NCBI GenBank assembly: GCA_910591455.2
Contig: OU342806.1
Span: 11,190,926-11,254,925, forward strand
Reading direction: 5' to 3'
Source of the DNA: Pholis gunnellus
Taxonomy: Eukaryota; Chordata; Actinopteri; Perciformes; Pholidae
DNA length: 64,000 bases
Below the pieces are notes generated by a model that searched no databases, was not told where the DNA came from, and worked only from the letters and a program-made list of their open reading frames with translations. This document shows positions 1 through 13,200 of this stretch, one piece after another (position 1 is the first letter of the stretch; each line of letters starts with the position of its first letter). The translations under genes and the position numbers were made by a program.

Positions 1-65
1 TGCTGTTGAGCTGAAATGGTTTTCCACACTGTTCACGCTGACATTTTGCCTGTTTGTGTTTGCAG

Positions 66-152
66 TGACTAAGGGAGGAGCTTGGCAAACTGTTCTGCAG
101 CATGGAGAAGGAAGACCTGAAGGTCCTCAACAAAGGGGAAGAGGAGGAGATG
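66..152 (+). CDS. atp13a3: atp13a3 exon with start codon (CDS from 102)
   Basis: An acceptor TTTGCAG at 59-65 opens the exon, so a non-coding 5' exon must lie upstream of the window; a second possible acceptor ends at 100. Coding residues 1-17 begin MEKEDLKVLNKGEEEEM, like the start of human ATP13A3. The donor is ATG|GTACGG. Confidence 0.85.
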
Positions 153-1185
153 GTACGGCTCTTTTTCATTTAACATCAGGGCCATTGTGGGAATTATTGC
201 TTTCTGCCTTAAAAGACTGCATCCCCTTTTCTGCTCCCACCCCTTAGGAGCTGCAGGGCTACCGTCTGTGTCGTTGGCGGCTGGCCCTGGTGGGCTTCGG
301 GGTGCTGTGTACGGGGGGCTTCCTCCTCCTGCTGCTCTACTGGATGCCAGAGTGGTGCGTCAAATCCACCTGCACCCGTACCACAGCCCGTGATGCCGAA
401 GTGGTATTGCTGCGCTCCACAGTAGGTAGCAAGTAAAGCTGCAATAATTAATCGCTTCGTCAACAGACGGCAACTACATTCATGAATTGCTTCAGTCATT
501 TTTAAAGCAAATATTTACTGGTCTCAGCTTCTCAAATCTGGGAATTTGCTGCCTTCATTTGTCATATATTACAGTATATTTAATATGTTAAGGTTTTAAA
601 CTATTGGTTGCAAAACAAGCTAATTGAAGACATCGCCGTTGGCTTTAATAAATAGACTAAACAATTAAAATAATTAGCAGATGAATCAAATATGACAATA
701 AGTGTTATTTGCTGCTTATAGGAAGCTAAGCTGTGAGGTTTCAAATTTATAGTCAAACAATTTAGACTTTTAAGAATTGTGAAAGGTAGTTGGATGCTAA
801 TTTAGTGAACACAGGTGATGAACTAATCCAATTTACTACCCACTGTGGCTAAGGTAAAAAAGGTTAATCCGTTGCTCAATGTAGGAGCATACTGGATGGT
901 GCACTTTTCAAACTAAACCTATTTTATGTTACTTTTTCTTGCAGGCCTGTTATCTTATAGTACAGTATCAGACACCTACCAAGCATAACACATTGTATAC
1001 GTTCTTTTTATACTCAGTTTATGGTTTAGAACCCCCCGGATATAAACAAAATAATAATAAAATATAGTAACCCCATGAACTTTTAAAGCTGTGAGTGAAT
1101 ACAACTGATGTATTGTAGCAGCACAGTAAATACATTGACCCTGACTGAATCCTACAGAGAGTCACACCAGCAGGAATACACAGAT

Positions 1186-1256
<71 letters not shown>

Positions 1257-4200
1257 TGTACGTGTACGTGTGTGTGTACGTGTACGTGTGTGTGTGTGTG
1301 TACGTGTACGTGTGTGTGTACGTGTACGTGTGTGTGTGTACGTGTACGTGTACGTGTGTGTGTGTACGTGTACGTGTGTGTGTACGTGTACGTGCGTGTG
1401 TGTACGTGTACGTGCGTGTGTGCGTACGTGTGTGTACGTGCGCATTCCTTTCTCTCTGTGTTGGTCTCATGCTTGTGTACATGTGCTTTCATGCTCTCAT
1501 TACCATCTATGTATGAATCCATGTGTTTGATTCTGGGTCATTTTAAATACCCTCATTAGGGTTAAAGCATTAGCAGCAACCTTCAAGTGTAAACATGTTG
1601 CTGCTGCTCACTTCTGAAAGAGGCTTGTACAGAAATAGGAATTTGGTTGATGGTTAAGAGTTGGGATTAGGAAGGGTACATCAGAATCTCAAAATAACAC
1701 CTGCCAAGCACCAAATGCAGTTCAATGTTTTATGGTGGATACTTAAAGGGACATATGATATACTGTGTATATTTATGAAGTAAATGGTGGCCGCATTTAC
1801 AACAGCAAAACATGAGTTTAAAGCTCTCACTACTTGTGCAGTATAATCAAAGTCTCATTCATGCAGTCGTATGCTCAGTACTTGCCAAACACGTGCATCT
1901 TTCTTCGCTTTAACGGTGGAGGCATGCAAGAAAAGTTTTCCTCAAGAATTCAGGGTAACTCGGGGTGAATAATTGATATACAAATGGTAACGTCGTGAAT
2001 GAAGTCTTCCTTTTTAAAGGTCCAGGACTACAACTTTGTGTACTTCTTTGTCTAGGATGAGTTCCGACGCTGGTTCCTAGCCAGGATACGAGTGATGCTG
2101 GCCCCGGGGAGCAACCCCTTCCACAGCCTGGAGACCCAGACCACCTCCCCCTCCCCTTCCTCTCCCCCCCGTCCCTTGTCCTCCCCCCATCTGGCCAACG
2201 GACATAACCCCCACCCCTCCGATGGCAGCCCTGCTCAGGAGCTCATCACAAGATTCGCCGACTACCAGCCCACACAGGTAGGCACTCTCCACAATATACT
2301 GTACACACACACACACTGAATGCACCAGTGACGGAAACCATAAACCTGTATCTGTGTTCTTCTGTCCAAAGTTGATTGAAGGGTTGGCAAGTTGTACTCG
2401 TGTGTAATTTATACTTATATGCATATTTATCTGTAGTGATACCGCAGATTGTAAAAGGTCTGTCACATAAAAACAGAATTCAGTCTTTCTCTTTCTGTTT
2501 GAAGCACAGAGATGCATGCACTCATTTGCCTCGCTGTCCATGTGGGTAATCTCCATCGTTCATTACATAATGCCTCATCTCAACCACCTCAACAATACAA
2601 ATATAATTTAATGTCCTCCACTCATTCAATTATTCAAAGTGACTTGTATTGTATTGTGAAACTGCTTCTCTCATCAGTTTTCTGTTCTTTTTTTAAGTTG
2701 ACTGTTTCTTGCCTTTTAAATATGTTCGTACAGTAACGCCGTGATGTCTCTTCCCTCTGCCCCCTCCCCTGTTGTATTCCTTCAGATTCGCTATTTTACC
2801 TTCCATAGCACAAAGTATTATTGGAACGACGGGGCGCAGAACTTTGACGTTTTAAAGTAAGAGTTCTTTTACTGTCTACAGAAGTTTGTCGGGCTATTAT
2901 TTTTAAACCAGTTTGCAGAAACCTTCGCTGCAGAGAAGTTTTCACTTAAAGTGAGCTAAATAGTTTGAGGGCTTTATCTGGCAGTGTGTGCACAGCATTA
3001 CACAGCAGTAAAGATAACTAAATATGCACAGTCAAATTTGTTATCTAACAAAGAGCTGTAAAGAAAAACAAGCTGTAAAACGACTGAATTACACAGAACT
3101 GTGCCTGCAGCACAAGTCTTAAGTGTTGACTTTGTCCCCCGCCTTGACCAATATTTCCCCAACAGTGGCCTGGATGATCTGCAGGTCAGCTGCTCCACCC
3201 TCCACTCGGAGCACAGTGCAGGCCTGACCAGGAGCCAGCAGGAGTACAGGTAACATCTCGCACAACTTTAGACAGCCAGATAGGAGGAGAGTACTCATTA
3301 TTCTGTTGTTTGAGTTACTCTAGCTGCAGTTTGTATTCTCAGAAGTGGTCAGGGGAAGTCAGTGCAGAAATATTAAAATGATAATTTATACTGTACAGAG
3401 CATGGATCATTTAAATGAGAGGGAGAGGAAGCAATGAGAGAAATCATCTGATCATTTCCTTAAGAATGAAAAACCTGCATACCCTTAACCTTAAATGGTA
3501 CATTGCTGTGTAACTTTGCTGCATACTATGTGTATGTTTTGCATGTGTATGTGTGTTTAGATATGAAGGTCTGGTTCAAACTTGGCTCACGAATGTCTCT
3601 TTCACCTCTTGTCAGGAGACTGTTCTTCGGAGTGAATGAAATTGCAGTGAAAGTGCCTTCTGTTTTCAAGCTGCTTATCAAAGAGGTAGGGCCCAGTTTG
3701 CATTAACACAGGCAGTCTTTTCTTTAACCCACAGTTTGAATTCCCCTTGAATGAAACGTGTGTTCTCATCTGTTACAAGTTACAGACTCGTTGGGTTATG
3801 GTGTCTGTTCAGTTCCTCCTAAAGCAAACATTGTCAAACCCACACTAATTAACCAATGTAACCTCTTCTCTTTCCCAGCTAGTAGATAGAGCATAGTTAT
3901 GTGCATACTTGTTAAGGAAGCTATTTGGGATATCTACTCTGTGTATTTCTACAAGAGGAGAGTGTATGTACAGTATGTATGAGGTACGTTGGTAAATACT
4001 ACACTAATGCCCCCTGCAGACCAACACAGTGGTGGGGGTCACAACTCACGTTCAAAGAACTTGGGTAACATTACCTAATGCATCTCATACCCTTGCACCT
4101 CAAACACTGCTAAAGCATGTGAACTTGTGTTAAGCAGATTTTTTTCCCCCCCTCACTGTCCTGGTAGCATCTTGGTTTCTCCGTTTTTTAAAATTCATTG

Positions 4201-7200
4201 TAGTCGTTCCTTCATGCTCTCACCTCTGCAGTTGCCAAACTAATATGACTCTTTGTCTCCCCCTGCAGGTTTTAAACCCTTTCTACATCTTCCAGCTCTT
4301 CAGCGTGATCCTGTGGAGTGCCGATGAGTATTACTATTATGCTGTGGCCATTCTTTTCATGTCGGTCATATCCATAGCTACCTCTCTGTACACCATCAAA
4401 AAGGTGAGCTTTACAAAAGGTTGAGCCGTTTATCTGACCTCATAGTTATGGCATGACCTGGTTAGATTGAATTGGAAGAGAAAGTAGATTCATGTGCTCA
4501 CACACAGGCTGAGAGTTAAGCAATTATCCCCTTGTGTTTAACATGTTGTGATTGGATTATGCTTAATATAGTTGTATTTTAGAGAACACGTTGAGACACA
4601 TTTCTGCCAGGTTACTGCACTTTATGCTTTTAATATTTTTGCCCCGCTAGCAACGGGGCCTAATCTGTCTCTTTGTTCATTTATCGGTTTCTCCGTTGCA
4701 ACACTTTGATCCAGAGCAAGATCCTTCAGCAGCTAATGGCCAAGATTACCATGACATTTCGTATACAGCCTGCTGTTGCTGGCTACATAGTCAAACTCAG
4801 ACAAAAACAACTTTGCAGTCACACAATTGGTCATGGGGATCAAGAAGCTGTGTAAAGTTTCTTATCTTTTTTTTTTTTCTCTTCTTTTTTTCCAGCAATA
4901 CATCATGCTTCATGATATGGTGGCAACTCACAGTATTGTCCGTGTGTCTGTATGCCGAGCCAACAATGGTTTGTCAATTCTTTTAAGTTTTGTCTTTTCC
5001 TGTGGCCTCTGTTGAGTCATTTTTAGTAGCAGTGCATGGCATGTTTTATTCTGTTCAGTCTCCTGCTGTTCTGAAGAGTGCTCTCCAAACCAAACCTGAT
5101 GGTAGACATTCTTTGTGCTTCTGTGTTTGGCCAAACTCAATTTACACTAGTTGCACTGCTTTGGCTGCTAGGGTGAGAGAATGCAGACTTGGAGAGAGAC
5201 ATGGTGTATGTTTGATAGCGGGCATAGCATATGTGTACATTTATAAAGCAGTCAAATAGTTCTGCACATTCTTTTCTATGTCTGAACTCCTTTTTAAATG
5301 AGCGACAGTGTCTGCAGAGATGATGCATGACCGTGTCATCAGGTGTCTTATCAGCTGTAATGCTCAGAATCCGTTTGAGTCGGTACACTGCTGATACTTT
5401 AATTGATGCATCCATTTACTGCACTGGCCCTGCTTGTGATACCTAAGCGTTTTTTTCCCTGCTGCCTAGAGAGGCGTGTGTAATGAGAGATGTGCTGAAC
5501 AAGACAAAATATCTCCTTCCTCACCCCCGCATGCACCATCTGATACTGCTACGGCTCATTTACACACGTTACACCTTTCTACACACGTAGCATTTCCTGT
5601 CTTCTATTTTGTTACCCACACTGCACTTCACCTGTCTGTATTTAACGCCCACATTTACCTTCTCCACTCCTCCATTGCACCTCCCCTTCCTGGCAGAAAT
5701 CGAAGAGATTTTGTCTACTGATCTGGTGCCCGGTGATGTGATGGTCATCCCCAGCAATGGGACCATCATGCCATGTGACGCCGTGCTGGTCAGCGGCACC
5801 TGCATCGTCAATGAAAGCATGCTCACAGGTTAGAGGCGACATCTGGAAATTTAAGTAACTCAAGAGTGAGAACGACTGCAGTAATAACTGTTCATAAACT
5901 TAACAAACGGGCACAAGAGACTCCAAACATTTTTCTTTTTTACTGCACCAAATCACCTAGCCAAATTCCCTTTTCTGATTCTGAAACTGCAAAATGCTTT
6001 TCCTGTTAATCTCACAGCAGCCAGTCCTAATATCGATCTAACCCCCATCAGGTGAGAGCGTTCCTGTGACGAAGACCAACCTCCCCAACCCATTGCCCGG
6101 GGAGATGGGGGAGGAGGCTGACAGTGCCTACAACACGGAGGAACATAAGAGACACACACTCTTCTGTGGCACCCACGTCATCCAGACCCGCTTCTACACG
6201 GGAGACCTGGTCAAGGCTGTGGTGGTCAGCACAGGTAAGTGTGTCTGGGGATACGTATTCAGAACTGTTAATGTTTTGATCTGTAAGTTAGTGTACATTT
6301 CCTTGATGTTTGCTGTAGAAATGTGGGTACTAAAACATCAAATGTCATAAAGGGGCATATCCCTTTTTATTCAGGAAGCTTTTCTATTATGTGCTCTGCA
6401 GTTTAATCCTTGTTTAATACAGTTCAGAGACCTCCTGTCTGAAAAAACGTTTCACCCAAAACTTCTCTTAACAACCTCTTCACCCAGGTTTCAGCACAGC
6501 CAAAGGCCAGCTGGTGCGCTCTATCCTTTACCCAAAGCCCACCGACTTCAAGCTGTACCGTGATGCCTACCTCTTCCTGTTGTGTCTGGTGGCTGTGGCT
6601 GGAATTGGCTTTGTCTACTCCATTGTCCTCAGCGTCATGAACAAGGTAATCTCACAAATAATGAGCAGATTAAACAAATGCCAATGTTCTGATTTTGTGC
6701 AACTGTAAGAAAGTCAAATCTTGTACTGTCCCATTCTGTTGATTTACGTACTTGTGAGCTGCTTGAATACAACCACAGTTGTATCTGTTGACCAGCTCAC
6801 TGTGGCTGAAGCTTGAAAGTGAACTGAAGAGATTTTTTGTTGGCATAATAACTCCAAAACAAACTCTTAGTTTACTCGAGTCCTCTTTCTGGTCATCTGA
6901 TACTTACTGACTGGTGTTTCAGCCTTTCCCTCCCTTGGTGCAACGTTTTGCAAAAGCTTTCCCAACTAAAAACTGCAAGGCAATACATTTCTGAATCAGT
7001 GTGTCCTGCAGAGCATGAACTGTTTGAGAAATTGGTGTTCCCTTCCTTTCTGTCTGCTCCAGGTGCCAGCTAAGACCATCATCATTGAGTCCCTGGACAT
7101 CATCACCATCACTGTGCCACCGGCGCTGCCAGCCGCCATGACAGCTGGCATTGTGTACGCCCAGCGACGCCTCAAACGACTTGGCATTTTCTGCATCAGT

Positions 7201-10200
7201 CCACAGAGGATCAATATCTGCGGTCAGATCAATCTGGTCTGCTTTGACAAGGCGAGTACTAGTGGTTTTATTGCTACTGTTTATGCTCCTCAAGCAGTCA
7301 GCACTTACCTTAGATATTGCTGAAGAAGAGTTTCCATTTGGAGGCCAACAAGAAAGTATTCACCTGAAATTAAACAAAATGTTTAGACATAAAGAACACA
7401 GTGATCTGAGCAATAGTACCACTAGAACATTTTGAGAAATTAGATGTACTTCTAAAGTGATACTTTCTTTCTGCTTACAGACTGGAACTCTGACAGAAGA
7501 TGGATTAGACCTATGGGGAGTTCAGAGGGTTGAGAATGGCAGGTAAGCTGGTCCGTACTCGAATGAATCAAACGTGGAAATACCACTCTTCCAAAACATT
7601 TAGGCTGCATGCCAAAGAAATCTCAAGTCATTGTCTCAGTTTAGCTTTCACTGAGCTGGTATTGCTTTGCTGATTACCTGGTGGAAAGGATTTGGAAAGT
7701 CTTTTTCACGAGGTCTCATTTGTAATTCTTGTAAATGCTGATTTCTCACTGATTATGAACTGGGATTATTGTGTTATGATTGTGAAATTATTTCGGTATC
7801 AACAAAATCTTCAACCAGCCAGTATCCACTTGTAATATTTGGTATTCAGCTGCACAGTAATGCAGTTGTTCATCAGATATTATAATGTGCATGAATATTG
7901 AGTGATGATTATTGATTTCTCTTAATTTAGAATAGTAGTTACTGATTCTGTGGTTATGATGTTTAGAAAAATAATCAATGATATTAATAATCATGCACTG
8001 TTACTGTACTATTTAGTTATACATTGTAGTGCTTCTGGAAGCATTTTTATTCTCCTCATGAAATATGCTTTCACATCATAAAAATAGCAGTCAGTTCTTC
8101 TTACTTGAGCCAATCAGTAAACCTTCTTTCCTCGTTCACCTGCTGTTTCTTCAGTTTCCATCTGTCAGAGGAAAACGCATATAAGGAAAATCTTGTGAAG
8201 TCCCAGTTTGTGGCTTGTATGGCCACCTGCCACTCTCTTACCAAAATAGAAGGCCAGCTGTCTGGAGATCCGCTGGACCTCAAAATGTTTGAGGCTATAG
8301 GCTGGGTGAGTTGCTCTGTATCTATTCAAAAGCATAATGTTGGTCAAAGCAGCACAATGAGAATGTAATTAGTCAGACTGTGGGGACACATAGCCTTTGG
8401 AAATGTTTACACATTCTTCAAATCTCTTGCTGTTGTTGCATCAACATCTTTCCTGAACTATATCTTCTCTAAACCTTTGTCGGCCCAGATCCTGGAGGAG
8501 GCCACTGAGGAGGAAACATCTCTCCACAACCGTATCATGCCCACTGTTGTCCGACCCCCAAAACAGCTGTTGCCCCCAGAGCCTGCGGCATCACCAGAGC
8601 AGGACATGGTATGAAGAGCAACCCAGTTGTTCCTAAAAACGACCACAGGTCCTCAAAGTCTGGGAAATGTCCATAATCCTATATTTTCAGTACAAACATT
8701 GAACTATATACAGATCTATATATCTAATGTTGTTAATATATATATATTTAAAACCAACATACTCTCATACCTCAATGCAACATAAATAGACACTACCACC
8801 AGAGCACAACAACAGCAACATTATTAATGCTGTGAATGATTAGTTTATTTGTTTTGATGAACTCTGCTCTTTTTCTCATTCTAGGAACTCTATGAGCTCA
8901 CGGTAAGTAGTCTGCTTTCTTTTTTGAAAAAGTACTAAATAACTAAATGAATAGTAATAATGCTGTTAGTCCAATTCATCTTTAATTGTGTCAAATTAAT
9001 TACATTCATAATCCGAGTGTAGTGAGGTGGAGAGTTTGTAACCATAACTGTAAAAAAAAAAAAAAGGAAGTGATTTACTACAAAAGAAAGGTTTTGATTT
9101 TAACTAGCAGTAACATTTGTGCGTAATACTGGCCTTCTATTTACTAATCTTGGCCAGATACAATAAAAATATGTTTAAGTTGAGCAATTTTTATACTATT
9201 TTTAAGTTGACAAACTTTTATCTTCAATTTGTTTATTATTCAGTATAAAAAAAATGATCTAATCTGTAGGTGTCAGTATTTTGCAGTTGGTCATTTACTA
9301 GCATTGTTCGTGATGCATTGTTTTCTTGACACAATGAAGACTGTTATTGTTTTGTGTGTGTGTGCGTGGGTGTGCATATATAGTCAGCGTATGAGATAGG
9401 TATCGTGCGCCAGTTTCCCTTTTCTTCAGCACTCCAGAGGATGTGTGTGGTAGCTCGTCTGCTGGGGGAGAAACGTATGGATGCCTACATGAAGGGAGCG
9501 CCAGAGGTGGTGGCTAGTATCTGCAAGAAAGAGACAGGTGAGTAGTCTAATTACAGTTACTGCTATCTTGCTGTATAGCACTAAAGGTATTATTATTAGG
9601 GATGCAGGATACATCGGTGGCCGGTTTATTATAGGCCAATAAGCAAGAAAATGTGATTATTGTTATTGTTCAGATAATGGAATTTCACCCAATAATTGTG
9701 TCTAGCTGCATTCTAGAAAAGGATTGAAAACCCAGTCCTGACCAGGGATTTCTGCCTCTCTTCAATCACTTCCACAGACGTTTGATCATCTTTACTTGCT
9801 GTCTGCCACTCTCTCTAAATTGACTAATTTCTCCAATGTCCCGCTGTCTCTTTGCAGTGCCAGAAAACTTTGCAGAGATTTTGGAGGGCTACACCAAGCA
9901 GGGTTTCAGGGTCATCGCTCTGGCTCATCGTCGACTTGAATCCAAACTCGCCTGGCACAAAGTGCAGAACATCAACAGGTAGAGTTCTGTGTTATGTCGA
10001 TATTGTTGCAGTTGCCCATCATTTTAAACCTATCCAGAGAATAGTCATAATATAATCAATGACGCATTACAAATGTGTACGGATTTTCTGTTAAATTAGG
10101 GATCACATTGAGGCAAACATGGAGTTCCTTGGTCTGATCATCATGCAGAACAAGCTGAAGCCAGAAACTCCAGCGGTGCTGCAGGACCTCTACCGAGCCA

Positions 10201-13200
10201 GCATCCGCACAGTCATGGTTACTGGTGAGACCATGCTCACATTCACACAACCTTGAACTAAACCACTAAGGACATGAACACTAAGGGAGGACACATCGAT
10301 ATGCAAATGACTCCATGCACACAATCTTTCATGTCTTTCTCTAGTTGCTCATTAAAAACCTTGTATTGACACAGGCAGCATAATTAGTTTGGTAATCTGT
10401 GTATTGGCACTCAGAACATATAATCCCTCTGGAATTTACCCAACTGTACCTGTAATCTCAATGAATAACTTTTCTAGGCTGCTCAATGTAACCGGCACAA
10501 ACTAACTCCAATATCCACCAGAGGATTTTTTGAATACCTTGCCTAGCTTTCACCGTATAGTCTGTCTTTTCAAGGTTGCGTCACAGGTTTTAAAATGAAA
10601 ATTCTGTTCGTAAAAATCTCACGTTGAAGCTAAAAATGTATTTGGTAATTAATGAAAAAAAGGAAAATAATAAATGTTTGCTGTATTCACAATCCAGGTG
10701 ACAACATGCTGACAGCCATCTCTGTGGCCCGGGACTGTGGAATGATCCCTCCCCAAGATACAGTCATCATTGCTGATGCCCTCCCTCCCCATGATGGACA
10801 AGCTGCGAAGATCACCTGGAGATACGCTGACAAGGCGAGCAAGACATCGTGCCTGGAGGTGAGGCGATGGGGCTGATGCTGACACAAATACTCGCACAAA
10901 ACACACAGAGAGAGAAAGAGCTACTGATATAAAGGCTTGCACAATCAGACACACAATACAAGGCTACATGTGGGCATATACTCTTGTGTCTCAACTGTCT
11001 CTGAAACCCCAAAAGTGAAGTTGTTGGTCATTTGTGAGAAGGAGGTAGGGAATCCCATTTTGCTGCCATTTCCTCTTATTGTCAGTCAAAGAAACATCTA
11101 AGCAAAATGTTTTTAAGTAAGTGCACAAAGGATTTTAACACTGGGAAAACAATCTAGTTAAACTGCTAAGAAGACCCTGAATAATGTCAGAACGCAGTCT
11201 TGTTTCAGTGTATATGAAAGAACATAATTTAAACAACTAAATACAGTTGCATAAAAACTGACTTTTGAAAAACATAGAATGAATTAGTTGTTATTGACAC
11301 AGTGCGAGTACGTATTTTCTACTGGATTGGCTCTAATCCACACTGTCATTACTTTTAACAGGACGTGAACATCAGTCTGGAGGATGTGTGTCACGTCGAT
11401 GAGCCCAAAACAAAAGAGCTGTACCACTTTGCTATGAACGGAAAATCGTTTGCCGTCATCTCCGAGCATTTCCCTGACATGCTTCAAAAGGTACGAGGTC
11501 TCTTACATGAGAGCGGACATCCCTCCAACCTTTTCTGTAACTGAAGAGGAAACGATAAAGTTGCTCCTACTGTTCTTTGGGTACAACTATCTCCACAATA
11601 CCTAAAGTTCCTGTTATTATTGTATGTGCTGCCTTGCAGTTGGTGCTGCATGGCACAGTGTTTGCCAGAATGGCCCCGGACCAGAAAACTCAACTCATTG
11701 AGGCGTTGCAAGGCGTAGAGTGAGTATCAATGTCGAAAACGTGATGTAGTCCAAAGTTTATTGAAGTGTTACATCCACAGTATTTGCCGCTTGCCACTGA
11801 AGAGAGCAGTTGAATCGGCCTTCAGCCAGAACCATTGAGCACAGAGTCACTGCTCTTCTTTATTTGCTCACAGCTACTTTGTGGGGATGTGCGGAGACGG
11901 AGCAAATGACTGTGGGGTATGTACAGGCATTTCAAAAGTAACTATTAATATGAGAATATCAGGTTGACGTTGATTGATTGTAGTCAAGACGTACTTTACA
12001 TTTCTCACTTTCCTCACCCAGGCTCTGAAGAGGGCACATGGTGGCATCTCTCTGTCAGAGCTGGAGGCCTCTGTAGCCTCTCCCTTCACCTCCAGGACCC
12101 CCAACATCTCCTGTGTCCCCAGCCTCATCAAGTTAGTCTTCATTTCTTCATTTCTGTGCCACACAGTAAATGCATAAATAGCAGAGAAAATATGAATGAA
12201 TGTTGTTTTCATTACTTGGTATTTATTTTTAGTTTTTTAGTTTTGAGCTTTAACATTTGTTACATTTTCACACTTAAATACAAGTAAACCACCACATGCT
12301 TTTTAAATTCACCTACTAACTCATAGTGTTTGTATATCTACATCTTTTTCAGGGAGGGGCGTGCTGCTCTCATCACCTCCTTCTGCGTGTTCAAGTTCAT
12401 GGCGCTCTACAGCATCATCCAGTACATCAGCGTCACTCTCCTCTACTCTGTATGTAATGCTGCTTCCACACACAATAGGAGCTGAGGAATGTGTGAGAAT
12501 TCCAGACTGTAATCTGTGCTGTTTGTTGACTTTGTTTCTAAGATCCTCAGTAACCTTGGAGACTTCCAGTTCCTCTTCATCGATATTGCCATCATCCTCC
12601 TTATTGTCTTTACCAGTAAGTATAAGAAAAGTGTCGTGGATAAGGGGATGCGTTTTTATTTTTTTATTATCATGGTGATTTGTCTCGCTTTTATTTTCCT
12701 TAACCTATATGTTTACTTCAGGTCTCTTCTCCTCACCCATAATGTCTGTTTTCTCCCATCTTCATCATTTCCCACTGCTCCTCCTCAGTGAGTCTGAATC
12801 CAGCTTGGAAGGAACTGGTGTCACGTCGTCCCCCGTCAGGTCTGATCTCGGGGCCTCTGTTGTTCTCCGTGCTGACCCAGATCCTCGTCTGCTTGGGCTT
12901 CCAGACCATTACATTCCTTTGGGTCCGACAGCAGTCCTGGTACACAGTCTGGACTCCACTTACAGAGTGGGTACCTGCTATCATTGTCAATGTACCTCAG
13001 CTGAACAAAGAGAACATCACAACATGATTAACTAGCTAACTAACTATATTATTTGAGAATAATTTCATAATAACTGTAATGTGCACAGATAAAAGAATAA
13101 ATTCCATCCTTACTATCCGAACACTACTTTATACGCAATGACATTTAGACTGAGGCTAAATTTGTTACTTTTTAAAAAATGTATCACAACTATTTTTGCC

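Noticed and set aside
1019..1559. Many open frames of 97-167 codons on both strands
   Set aside because: They are translations of the TG/TACGTG array (repeated Cys-Val or Thr-His), open because dinucleotide repeats lack stop codons. The same applies to frames at 34,422-34,819, 41,346-41,709, 42,735-43,251, 45,034-45,415 and 53,311-53,595.
7245..7323. Exon 12 of atp13a3 reading on past 7,251 in frame
   Set aside because: The read-through loses the KTGTLT motif and stops at 7,323. The GC donor restores the full family motif, so this is intron.
12950..12978. Donor TGG|GTACCT for atp13a3 exon 27
   Set aside because: It would put exon 28 out of frame. GA|GTGGGT, five bases upstream of it, restores Asp and colinearity with human.
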